Source of the DNA: Monocercomonoides exilis
Lineage: Eukaryota; Preaxostyla; Oxymonadida; Polymastigidae
Length of the DNA: 64,000 bases
Reading direction: 5' to 3'
Assembly (NCBI GenBank): GCA_001643675.2
Contig: LSRY02000002.1
Location: 533,501 to 597,500 of the forward strand
How positions within the stretch are numbered: position 1 is the stretch's first letter; the number at the start of each line of letters is the position of its first letter. The notes under the pieces are model-generated. The model was not told where the DNA came from, made no database searches, and was given only the letters and a program-made list of their open reading frames with translations. This document shows, in pieces, positions 1 to 11,200 of this stretch. The translations under genes and the position numbers were made by a program.

Positions 1-1
1 C

Positions 2-2746
2 ACAGGGGAATATATGATTGGTGTGGGAGGAAGCACTGCTGTGGAGCTGGTGGAGTTTGGTTTGCCGCGAGTCTTCCCCACTTCACACACAAGTCTCTTC
101 TGTATGGAGGAAGGAAATGTGATGTTTGATCGAGTGAGATTTAGTTCATTGGAAGGAGACGGACACCAGGCATCAGTTCCTATTCTCATGGAGTGTGCAA
201 GCGGGAAGTTGGAGATGAGTAGGTGTGAAATGGAGGATGTGTGTGGTAAGTGCTTGCTGAGGTGTGGAGGAGCTGTGACTGTGAGACAGTTGAGGATAGG
301 GAATGTTGAGTGCCAAGGAGGAGGGATAGTGGTGAGAGAAGGGAGCATGGTGATTGACGAGTTGAAGGCTGAGGGGATGAGGATGGAGAAGGGGTCAGTG
401 GTGGAGATGGAGGAAGCAGCAAGTGGAGATGAAGCTGACATTGTGCAAGTGAGTCGAGCTGTGTTTGTGAACATCTCGAGTGCTGGAGAGAGAGCAGCAG
501 CAGTGACGAGTCGATGCAAGGGAGCAAAGTTGGAGCTGTCTAACTGTTCGTTCGAGATGTGTCAGAGCTCAGGAGCAAAGGGAAGTGTGATTGGGGTGTG
601 GAAGAGCAGGGAGGCTATGCTGGATGGGTGCAAGATTGATGGGAGTGAGACAGAAAGCACTTCGAAGGTGAATGCAGATGCAGCTGAGGAGATCTGCAGG
701 TGGAATGGATCTGTTGCAGACATATCGGAGAGTGTAGGGACAATGAGAGACACAACAATATGGAATGCAAAGCATGGCGCACTGTCTGTTTCTGGTGGGG
801 AAGTGACAATCGAGAAAGGAGAATTTTTGAACAACAATCCATCTATAATGAAGTATCCATCGATAAGAAGGAACATTGTTTGCTCTGGTTCAGGCACACT
901 GGATGTGAAGAGTCTGAAAGGTGGAGATGGCGTGCTGCCAAATACTTCGTTGTGGATTCTGAATGATGGATGTATGATGAGGGGGATTGGATCAGAACGA
1001 GAATCGTTATTGTTCATCCCCACACTTCGATCAGTTGAAACAGAGGAGAAAGAAGGAACATTGAATATTGTGTTCAGAGGCACTCTTCTTCTGCCATGCA
1101 ACCTGTCATTCATGATTGTGAAACAGGTTGGAGAAGAGAAAGAGATTGTGAAGTATTCATTTCTGGAGGAAGGGTATGTATCAGAGACTGAAGTGAAAGG
1201 GATTGCGGAGAAAGAGCTGGTCAGAAGTTGTGGAGAAGAAACAGAAGTGAGCGTGTGCATTCATTTTGGGGATGCAAATAATCCATCTTCAACTGATTCC
1301 TTCATTCTGAAAAACAGAAGTGAATCAAAAACAAATGGAGATGAAAGAATTGTTGAAGGAGGAAAGGAAGGAAAATCTTCATGGTTGTTGATAGTGATTG
1401 TGCTTTCTGCGATATTATTGGTTGTTCTTATCTCACTTGTGATGTTTGTTGTTCGATGGAGAAAGCAAAAGAGAAGAACGGAAGAATTGGAAATAATTGT
1501 GGAAGATACAGTGAAGAAAGATCCGAAGGCATTTGAGATGGTGACGATGGAGATGTCACCTGAGGAGCAATGGAGAAGAGCCGAGAGGGAGGCAGAGAAG
1601 AAAAACGATGAGAGGATCAAGAAGAGAATATATGATACGAATATGCAGCACTCAGAGTCATCCGAGCATTTATTATCTGAGAGTGGATCGACTGAATATA
1701 TCTTGGGAAGGGATTCAGACAAGATAACTCAATGGATGCTGGAGAAAGTTGACGAAAAAGAAGAGGAGGAAACAAGAAAGCGAACACCATCACCATCCAT
1801 CTCATCCACTTCAACCATTTCAACTACAGACACAGACACAACATTTGTTCGGAGAGAGGATCTGTGCCCAACCACTTCATCGATGTCGAATCTGGTGGAT
1901 GCGATGGCATGCTCGTCTCCTCATGAGAAGCTGATTGTGGACTTGAGGGATTCACTGTTCATGTTGTTGCACGGGCTGAATAAGACAAAGGAGATGGCGA
2001 TTGGGACGCTGGAAGAAAGGGAGATAACTGCTGCTCAGATCCTGTTCTGGGTGGCTAATCTTGCTCTTCATTCATTTGATGAAATGGAAAATCCTCTTCA
2101 ATCTTTAGCCAATCTGAGTCCACATATTGTTTTGTTTTCAGAGCATATAGTCATCTGCATAGTGATGCATTCTGATTTATTGTCAGATGATAGTTCAGAC
2201 TCATCATCCATCTCTTCATCAACTGTTGTAACTTCTGCAAGTGATGATGATGAAAGTGACTCTCTTCCCTCATCCGCGTTTGAAGATGAAGATAGTTTCA
2301 AAAAAGAGTGCCTGAGGTGGAAGGCGCCAGAGCTGCAGGTGAACAAGAAGATGGGGGCAACAAAGGAGTCAGTGTCATTCTCGATCGGGATGATGCTGTG
2401 GGAGTGCTTGACGCTGAAGATCCCGTTTGGGGATTATGAGGCAGAAGTGGCAGGGCAGAAGATTGTGAATGGAGAAAGGCAGGGTTGTAAAGCCATCGAA
2501 GGAAGTTCACTTTGTGGGTTGATTGGAAGGTGCGAAAAACAATCAGCAGAGGAGAGACCATCACTGAACGAGCTGAAGCGGGAGTTTATCCAACGCTTTC
2601 CAGCTGGTTCGTTGATGCTCACCATTTCTGATGCAATAGGACTTAATACTGGCTATGATGGGGATCGCAGAATCAATGAAAGTGGCAGGTCGGGAAGCGA
2701 ATCGTGTTCAACAACAAGCATCCATTTTATCACTGATTCTTGTTGA
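2..2746 (+). CDS. Receptor-like surface protein with degenerate kinase tail, 5'-truncated
   Basis: The frame is open to the left window edge, so the N-terminus is missing; at least 914 codons are present with no introns. Residue numbers count from the first in-frame ATG (position 14). Residues 1-450 are a Ser/Cys-rich ectodomain of short beta-helix-like repeats, ending in a conserved pre-membrane block (around NNPS..YPSIRRNIVCS and LLLPCNLSF). One membrane span lies near 455-480 (WLLIVIVLSAILLVVLIS), followed by basic WRKQKRR. The cytoplasmic tail holds a kinase-like C-lobe at about 660-880: LSPHIVLFSE where HRDLKPxNILL is expected, RWKAPEL (APE motif), SFSIGMMLWE (helix F) and ERPSL. A Gly-rich loop, VAIK Lys, HRD and DFG are not visible, so I infer a pseudokinase. 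The tail of the gene at 5225-17023 is clearly paralogous. The ligand and function are unknown. Confidence 0.8.
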   Translation, partial: TGEYMIGVGGSTAVELVEFGLPRVFPTSHTSLFCMEEGNVMFDRVRFSSLEGDGHQASVPILMECASGKLEMSRCEMEDVCGKCLLRCGGAVTVRQLRIGNVECQGGGIVVREGSMVIDELKAEGMRMEKGSVVEMEEAASGDEADIVQVSRAVFVNISSAGERAAAVTSRCKGAKLELSNCSFEMCQSSGAKGSVIGVWKSREAMLDGCKIDGSETESTSKVNADAAEEICRWNGSVADISESVGTMRDTTIWNAKHGALSVSGGEVTIEKGEFLNNNPSIMKYPSIRRNIVCSGSGTLDVKSLKGGDGVLPNTSLWILNDGCMMRGIGSERESLLFIPTLRSVETEEKEGTLNIVFRGTLLLPCNLSFMIVKQVGEEKEIVKYSFLEEGYVSETEVKGIAEKELVRSCGEETEVSVCIHFGDANNPSSTDSFILKNRSESKTNGDERIVEGGKEGKSSWLLIVIVLSAILLVVLISLVMFVVRWRKQKRRTEELEIIVEDTVKKDPKAFEMVTMEMSPEEQWRRAEREAEKKNDERIKKRIYDTNMQHSESSEHLLSESGSTEYILGRDSDKITQWMLEKVDEKEEEETRKRTPSPSISSTSTISTTDTDTTFVRREDLCPTTSSMSNLVDAMACSSPHEKLIVDLRDSLFMLLHGLNKTKEMAIGTLEEREITAAQILFWVANLALHSFDEMENPLQSLANLSPHIVLFSEHIVICIVMHSDLLSDDSSDSSSISSSTVVTSASDDDESDSLPSSAFEDEDSFKKECLRWKAPELQVNKKMGATKESVSFSIGMMLWECLTLKIPFGDYEAEVAGQKIVNGERQGCKAIEGSSLCGLIGRCEKQSAEERPSLNELKREFIQRFPAGSLMLTISDAIGLNTGYDGDRRINESGRSGSESCSTTSIHFITDSC

Positions 2747-3318
2747 GTCCGGTGCTTGTTAATATACGCAAAAAATGATCAAAAGGAACCAAATACTGGT
2801 GAGTTTTGAAAAATGGTAAAGAGTGAAATTTTTATTTATCCTTTGTTTTCTTTGTGTTGTAATTGGTTGAAAGCAACTTACAAAAACAGAAAGAACACTC
2901 CTTTGCAAAGGAGGTGCCACTCAAACAAGTTATCAAGGAACTTTTTTCTTCTCACATTTTTTGTTTATTCATCAACAATGAAAAGACAAATCCATATTCT
3001 GAATGAAATAAAACATGGCATTTTTTAGTTTTTTTTTTTCGACCTTTCATTTCACCTTCGAAGACAGTGATAAATGATCTTTGTCTTCTCATTGAGAAAA
3101 GTTATTCGATCTAAATTCAAAAGAAAGTTTGATTTCGAAAAAGATCAGTCAAATACACACACAATTTTTTTCCAAAAAATACATGTTTTAGTGAAGAATA
3201 TGATCGTCAAAAAGATAATATTTTTATTATCACTCATCACATGAAAAAACGAAAAAATAAAACAACAATTTAAGAGCTTTGTGCTTTTTCCGTGAAAAGG
3301 ACAGACATCTTCATTTTT
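2747..3318. other. AT-rich spacer
   Basis: Tail-to-tail spacer between the first surface gene (+) and the pseudogene (-). It is AT-rich with short homopolymers. I see no gene, RNA or clear repeat in it; the short reading frame near 2813-3028 has no protein-like composition. Confidence 0.6.
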
Positions 3319-4808
3319 TCAGAAAACATAATTATCCATGCACTCAGCTGATGGCCCATTCAACTTGCAACAAAACGATTTCATGAAGCAAATGATCATC
3401 TCTTCGCAACCTTCGCTTTCCAGCTTTTCACATGTCCATCTTCTGGTGCTCTCCTCGTATGAATTGGTTCTTTCTCTCAGCTTCTTCAACATCTTCGAAA
3501 CAAAACCCAAGCAATGCTCAGTTGCAAGATATTCCAGCGTTGGCTGGCTCAATCCTTCCAGAACAACATCAACAGATCCGCCTCTCACCAGCACTGCAAC
3601 CGACACATCCCCCAACCTCATCAGAAACCCAACCTGTTCGATGCACCTCAGAAACATATCTTCCTCACAGCGCCTTGTTGTTCTGCCCAGCTACACGACA
3701 CACCCATCCAACCCAACACATTCTTTGGAACACAATCGACACTCTCAAAAATAAGTTCCATATTATCACCAACCATCTCATTATCAGCCACACCACCTTC
3801 TTTTCTTTCACTTCTTTTTTCTTTTTATTTTTCTCTCCAATCCACACATTCCATCAGCACTTCAAGCTCATTCGCTGCCTCTTTCCCAAAGTGCAGCTCT
3901 CCCTCAATCATATCTTCCACTCCTGCCTCTTTTCTCTTCAGCTGCAAAATCAGAAGATCACAAGCGCTCTGATACCCCATATTCGTGAGGTTGCCATGCT
4001 CCTCGTGTTGCCTGATGATTCCCAAAAGCCCTTCAACACATATCCTTGCTTTAATCCATTGTCGAAAAAAGAGAAATATCATATTCTCACAAATCCCTTC
4101 AAAAAGACAACAATGTGCACACTGAATCAATTCTCATGAACTTCAAAGCAAACAACGCATATTCTGCTTCTTTTTGCGCCTCTGCCTTCTCCTCCCCCTC
4201 CTTGTTCGAAGAAACCTTCAGGAGACAGCGAGCACACGTGGATACCAATTCCTCCTCCATGCAATAATGATACACATGCAGAGAAAAGAACACTTCACAG
4301 AGGTCACTCAGTCACTTCTCATTCTTCCCTTCTGTCTTCTTCTCCTCTTCCCCAATCGCCAACTCAAAACTCTTGCACAGCGCAGAAGAATAAAAGTTTG
4401 GATTCTTTTTATCATTCAGCATCCGCCAACATCCAATCTGCTTCATCAGCGGAACAATCTCTTCAACGATATTTTCTTTTCTCCAACCATTTTCTCGATT
4501 TCATCAAAGACTTCTTTCTTCGAAACTATGCCCAGCTCCCTTTTCACTCATGCCCCCCACCAAGCCTGCCATTTCTTTGATTTTCTGCCTTTTCTCACAC
4601 TCACGCAAATTCCCAAGCTGGCAAAGCATTTCTTCAAAAAGAGAGATATTCCATCAACACAAAACATCACATGCAAACACAAATGAAAGTCTGCACGCTT
4701 CGCCTTCCTGTCTGAAACTTCCTCACTCATCTGGAGCATCCGTTCTTTTGTCTTTTTGATCGAGAAATTCAATGCAGCAGCAGTTTTTGCAACGGAATAA
4801 AAATGCAT
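3319..4808 (-). pseudogene. Frameshifted member of a helical multigene family
   Basis: Read on the minus strand, one continuous protein similarity runs through all three frames. In order: FEEMLCQLGN..CEKRQKIKEM (about 4640-4560), FDEIEKMVGEKKISL (about 4505-4460), VPLMKQIGCW..NPNFYSSALCKSFE (about 4450-4340), SDLCEVFFSLHVYHYC then CLLKVSS (about 4310-4210), GLLGIIRQHEEHGNLTNMGYQ..ELHFGKEAANELE (about 4060-3840), NMELIFESVDC (about 3770), and GGSVDVVLEGL..KMLKKLRER..EGCEEMIICF (about 3590-3390). Each step changes frame or crosses a stop, so there are at least five disruptions. From memory, these blocks in this order match a large Leu/Glu-rich alpha-helical family of unknown function in Monocercomonoides (motifs such as YHQEHxNLTRLAYQSA and NELHFxREAARELE). 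Splicing is unlikely, because several shifts have no GT/AG pair between the blocks. Inferred to be a decayed gene copy. Confidence 0.75.
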
Positions 4809-5224
4809 CTCAACAAATACACAGATTTCTCAATTAAAAAACATCTGCAAACAATTGTGCTCAACAAAAGCGGAGCTGGAGAAAACAAAATAACTGATAA
4901 AAAAATGTTTCGTTTTTTATGTTTCTCAACGTTTTCAGTTTTTCTTGGAAACATGAAAAGATGTTGTCTTTCAAGCACCAACAAAGAGAATAACAGAAAT
5001 AAAAAATATTGAGAAAATAATAGAAAAACATTGAAAATACTCGATGTTGTTGTGTGAAAATGGATAAAATGCTATTATAAATATCAAACAAATCAACTGG
5101 CTGAATTTTGTTTTGACGAATTTTTCTCTTTTTTTCAACCAAAGAAATGATGTTTCTTCAAAGATCAAATAATAATTTGAGTTTTCTGAAGTTTTGCACG
5201 CAAGAACCCGAACAAATTCCTGCT
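4809..5224. other. AT-rich spacer upstream of the giant surface gene
   Basis: Head-to-head spacer between the pseudogene (-) and the giant surface gene (+), so it presumably holds the promoter of the latter. The composition is AT-rich. No recognisable motif is visible. An in-frame upstream ATG lies at 5147. Confidence 0.5.
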
Positions 5225-8200
5225 ATGCGGCTACTCCATCTGGCCTGTGCATTTTTCTATTTTGTGGCTGCGCAGCTTGCGTCTTTAGACCACGAAAAAG
5301 CTGCAATCAAGCCAAAAGAGCAGTTTTTGCCAGCTGTACTTTTGACGAACAGTTCCTTGGAGAGCTCGAACTTGGTGCTCGATGAAAGAGGATGTTCTGC
5401 AGTTTTCTCGGTGGACAAGGACTCAAAGCTGCATTTGACGCGCGTCACTTCGTTGAAGCCTGCGAGCCATTTCCATCCGTCTTGCGTGTCAAGCGGGCAG
5501 TGCTTTTTTGTTAATTTTTCAGTTGTCTTCGAGGCAGCTTGGAATCGCTCTGCTTGCAGTTTGGCGGGGCTTTCTGGCGGAGCAGGAAGGTCATCAGTTT
5601 TGTTTTCTTCATTTGATTCTTTGGTTTTTTGCCCATTGAAATCTTCTTCGTTTGTCTGCGGGGGCATCGGAGATTCTGAGTCCGTTGAGGGATGCATCTT
5701 TTCGAATGTCACAGCAAAAGAAGAACCCATCAAGGAACTGCAAATGGCAGACCATTTATCCGCTGTTAACTCCTCTGTCCTTCTCAACAACACATTTTTC
5801 CGATGTGCAGACGTTTACTATGGAACAGTTGTGCACGGATTGTCGCCAAGTTCCCCAGCTTGTGATTTCCGATCATCATTCGACCGCTTTATTCGATGCA
5901 CACATTCACAATCAACTGAAAAATCATCAAAATTCCACTTTTCTCGAACTGAACGCGTTCCAATGGCAAATCAGCATGGAATATTTTCTAATGAAGAATG
6001 GATTGAATGTAAAGGGCAACAGGGAGGTGCAATATATTTTGACGGATATTACATTACAAAAGATTATGATCTTAATATCAGCAACTCAGTTTTTGAAAAA
6101 TGCCATTCAGATGATAAGGGCGGTGCAATATTTATATATAAAATCTACAGACACAAATGCGCTGGCTGCCACTTCTTTGGAAACACAGCAGTGAACGATC
6201 CACAAGACATTTACGTAGCAAACACTGATTCATATTACAAAATAGCAAATTTTGCATTTTCGAATTCTTATTCAACAACAACAGGGACGAGTTTTTATAT
6301 CAACGGACAAGGTAATTTTTCTAATTTTATTGCCAACATGAGCGAGCAGATGAAAACTAAGCCTTCTGGGGTTGATGGATGGGGATGTGGATTAGGAACC
6401 ATTCCATGTCAGACAATCGCATATGCGTATTCAGCTCAAAGAACAAAGTATATTATGTCAATGCTTTGCGAAGAAGGCACATACACACCTCCAGCTCTGA
6501 CGATTTCAGAAAAGCCTCTGACGTTAGCGGGCACAGGAATGGACAAAACAACGATTGGAAGCTCAGTTGCAAATAATGCTATTTTTATGGTTAGCGGAAA
6601 CAAACTGGTTGTTCAGAATTTGTGTTTTCTGCTTTCAAAGAAGAATTCGAGAATACTGAGAATGACAAGCGCCTCTTCATTTTCCTCGTCGTTGGGTCAC
6701 TCATCCAATGAACCAAATTCTTTTTATTCCTCAAATTCTGGTCGAAGCAATTCTCAGTTTGAGTCAATCAAAATCAACCAGACGGCAAACTCAGAGTTGT
6801 CTACGTCGCTGTTTTCGATTGAGTCTGGGCAGTTTTCTGTGTCAAGACTCACAGCTGTTAATATCCGGCTTTCGTCTTCGTTCTTCTCACTCTTTTTTTT
6901 CTCTTCTTGCAACAATCCTTCGATCAGCGATTGTGTGTTCGATAACATTACTGCCTGGTATTCTGCTGTAGCTTCAATATATTCTCCTATTTTCACCCAG
7001 CTCAGCTCATCAAATCTGACGCTTTCTCTTCAAAACTGCTCATTCAACAACATTACTTCGAAAGATTGTGCTACTGGTGGATGTCTTGCATTCAATGCGA
7101 AATTAACATCATTGTCAAGTGATTCTTCAATTTCGAATATTGCCTCTTCGCTCAGCATTAACAACTGTTCTTTCAGTTTGTGCGCATCCAAGCCTGCAAA
7201 CAGCAAAGGAGGTGCTATTTATGCCAATTACGGTCGGTCAAAACCAACAGAAACAGATTTTTATGTGTTCAACACGAGTTTCAGCTCAAATCAAGCCACT
7301 TTTGGAAGCGATTTGTATTTTGTATGCTTCGACTTTGAAGAAAGCGTAAATGATCAGCTGTTTGGCTTTGTTTCAACAGCAGAATCGATAAAAGGAATTC
7401 AAATGTCAATTTTTGGAGACGATTTCAATTATTTCCAAGGTGATCCTATTGATTTGATGATATTCCTGAAAGGTTATTTTGCAATGACTGTATATGCAAC
7501 ATCTGAATCAAGTGGCGAAGACATATTTTTCTGTGGAGAAATCCGTCGCAAATGCTCCACTGTGAACTATGCACTTGGCAGATTGGCAAGTCCTTCTTCT
7601 TCTTTTTCAAATGGACAAAGAACTATTTATATTTCAGGTTCTTCAACAGTAACATCTAGTGGCAATCTTTTGAGCTCGGTATCAATTTTATCTGACGTGG
7701 GTTCAACAGCAAAATCTTCTTTATCCTCTTCTTCTTCTTCCTTTTCTTCTGACAGTGTTAAAGCCAATCTTCGCATCCCATCTTTTGTTACTGGTAGAAG
7801 CAGTTATATTTTCCACTCCTCGGGCGAGACATCATTCAATTGCCTTGCATTCTCAATTGCTCCGTCGGTGACAGACGAGGTTAAACATCTGCTTCAATCG
7901 CTTGTTTCTTTGCAAAATGGAATATTAACATTAAGTGATTGCTCGTTTCAATGGGATGAATCATATTCGTCTAATTTTTATTCCTCTTCTCTCATTCTGA
8001 TATCATCTGATCAAAGAGCAGATGCCAAGCTTGTTATCAACCAATGCACCATCAGCCATTCCGCTTCTTTGGCCATTTCTGCTCCCATCTTTGATCTGTC
8101 GCAGGGTTCAATCAGCTCCCAATTCACTTCTCTTCACATTCAGAATGTCACATCCAGCAGTCGAAGCTCAGCTGTCTTTGCGTTTAAGTCTTCTTTTTCC

Positions 8201-11200
8201 TCTTCTTCTGATTCTTCTTCATCACCTTCATCTTCAACAGCCAATCCACAGACCTCGTTCACTCAGTGCAGCTTTGCCAGCATCAAAGGAAGCGAAGGCA
8301 CAAATGCGCTTTTTTCGACAAGTCCATTGATGACAGGCTCGGTTGCGTTTGAGCAGTGCAACTTGACGGATTGTGTGGGAGCCAGTTCGACTGAAGGAGG
8401 AGGGATGCGATGGGATGTGTGTGACTCAGAAGAGATGAAGATGATCAATTGCAACGTCAGCAGCTGTGCTGCGAAAGAGAGCGCTGGAAGCAGCAGAGGC
8501 AGCAATGATGAAAACAGCAAAGGCAAAGGAGGAGGCGTCTATCTGATTCTGAATGGGTCTTCGAGCAACTTCCTTTTTGAGTCGTGCACTTTCTCAGACA
8601 ACCGGGCAGAGGTGGGCAGAGACGTGTTCATTCAGTGCGAGAAGTTGTATCAGGCAGCCGATTTGTCGAAATATGTGGATGTGTTTTCGAGTGCATTCGA
8701 TGTAGAAAACTCGTTCTTTGGTGCCGAAAGTTCAGCATTGTCGAATACTGTTGATCTGCTGGATGCGATGCGATACAGAAGCACAGTTGTGTTTGTGTGT
8801 GGGATCGCTCCTTCCTCTTCTTCTGCCATCAATTTTGCCATCAATTCTGACCCATCTGCACCAACCAGCCAAACAGGTGTCGACTGGTTCCGCTGTGGTC
8901 CCTCGGATGATCCGTGTGAAACGATCGATTTCAGTCTGAAGCAAAAGGCAGCAGCAGAAACGGAAGCAACAGAAGAAGAAGAAGGAGGAGAAATGCAGAA
9001 AATAAAAGTGAAGGAGTGTTCGTTCATCAAAGCAGAGATTGACCTTTCTGATTCGATTTTGTCAGCCGCAGAAGAAAGCGAGGAGTGCAGAGTGGATTTT
9101 GTTCAGTCGATTCCAAAGGCAACAGGAATTGCCATCACAAACACGAAAACAATGAAAATCTCTCATGTTTCATTCAATGTTCCAACTGCATTCACAAATG
9201 GCATGACGATCCTGATTTCATCGCAAAGTGGAACAACATCGTTAGAATCATGCAATTTCTATTTGAATTCATCTTCTTCATTTGCTCAGTCAAATGATGA
9301 CACTGATTCCTTCTCGTTTCCTCTTGTTGGAGTGTTTTCTGGTGTGCTGTCTGTTGTCTCGTGCTGCTTCGGTTCAAATTCAGCAGTCAATTTTGGTTCT
9401 GATTTGATGGAAATCAGCGACTCAGTCGACTTCACCTTTGACACAGCGACATTTCAGAATTTGTGCGTACACTCTGATTGTCTCTTCAAAGTTGTGCATT
9501 CAAACGAGGCTTCTCTGCTTCATTCGACTTCTGTTTCTGCTTCTGCTTCTGCTTCAACAAGAGCACAAACAGAACAAACAAAAGGAGAAGGAGATGTTTC
9601 TGGTGAAGACTTTTCAGAGTATTCATTCAAATTCCTGAACTGCACATTCAACTCGATCTCTTCAATCACTTCAGTCTCTTCAGTCTCTTCAGCTGTTCGG
9701 ACTGGAAAAGCGTCGCTTCTGTCGCCTGAACACGCTGCGAGTGTTGTTCTGTCGAACTGCTCTGTCTCCACATGTCTCTCTGAAGGATCCCTCGAAGGAG
9801 GAGCACTTCGCCTGTCTGCCTCGTCTCAGTCGCCTTTCACTCTGAAGAAGAGCAGCATCAGCAGCTGTGCGTGTAACACAGCCAGCGGAAAAGGTGGCTT
9901 CTTGTTCCTCTGCTTGGACGGAAGAGATGCCGAATTCAACTTCGAAGAGCTGACTTTTTCTGGAAACGAAGCAAAAGTGGGAGAAAACATGTTCCTCGCT
10001 TGCACAGAATTGAATGCTTCGATCAAGACCTCGAAGTTCAACTTTGATTTCTCTGATTTTGCTGACAATATCAACGCCTTTGTCGGCAACGACACAAAAT
10101 ATGGAAACAAAGATTTGGCACTGTTTTTATTTGCTTATTTGGGAAGCACAATCAACGTAGGCTCGGAGGGATTGGATTTGGTTGGGTGTGGCACTCGTAT
10201 TCCGTGCCACTCATTTTGGACATCCATAAAGCATATTGACACAGAAGCCAGCAACAAGCGAATAATTATAACCTCCTCAACAGACGTCGAAGACGAACAC
10301 GACATTTCTGGGCTGATAATATCATCGCAGAATGCTTTGAACCCACTTTCTGACTCGCCTTTCCCTTCTTCAACGCTTTCCGTTCATTCCAAACTGAACA
10401 GTTTGAACAATTCACAAAAAGGTGTGCTTGTCAATTCTCGCAGAGCCACGATAGAAGATGTTCTTATTTCGATTCCTTCGTCCTTTTTGGATGGGAATTC
10501 TGTTTCGATCAATGAGAATGTGCTGTTTGCGAGTGAATGCGACGATGCAGCAGATTTGGGAGGGAGCGGGCTGAGTCTGACGAAATGCATATTCCAAAAG
10601 CAGATAGATGAATCTGTGAAGTACAAGTTGGTTGCTGTCATGAAAGGGAAAGTGTCTTTGTGTGATGTGTGGGTGGAGGAGATGGCATTCAGCTGCTCTG
10701 CTTTTGCATTCAGTTCAGGAGGCGTTTTGTGGTTTGAAGAATGCCATTTTGCGTCAGTCAATTTGGAACCGAAATCTTTCATTGAAATGTTGGAGGTGGA
10801 AAAGCCGAAAAATGAAAGAGAAAGAGAAAAAGAAGGAGAAGGAGGTTCATCAACAGCTGTTCTTCTGTTGAACGCTTCTTCATTCAGCAGCATCAACAAT
10901 GGAGCATCGAATCCGTGTTCTTCGATATTCTCTCTTCAGAACAGCTACGAAGTTGAAGTTGTTGGATGCACTTTCCAGACACTCGGCTCAGAAGGATGCA
11001 AAAAGGGAGGAGCGATGTCTTTTGAGCTGAAAGGAGCAGATGGACAGCTGAAAATGAAGGGTGTGGGAGTGACGAACAGCATCTGCAGCAGTTCTGAAGG
11101 ATGTGGGGGAGGAATCTATTTGACATGTGCAACAGACAACAATGACAGATATTCATTTTCAGAGATAAGTGTTGGGGGAAACAAGGCACACCAGGGAAGA

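Noticed and set aside
3338-4686. Plus-strand open frames over the pseudogene
   Set aside because: The Ser/Pro/His-rich products are antisense shadows; the minus strand carries ordered family motifs across the whole interval.
5147-5224. ATG at 5147 as start of the giant surface gene
   Set aside because: It would place 26 polar residues before an evident signal peptide; ATG 5225 puts the signal peptide at the N-terminus. The upstream ATG is kept as an alternative only.
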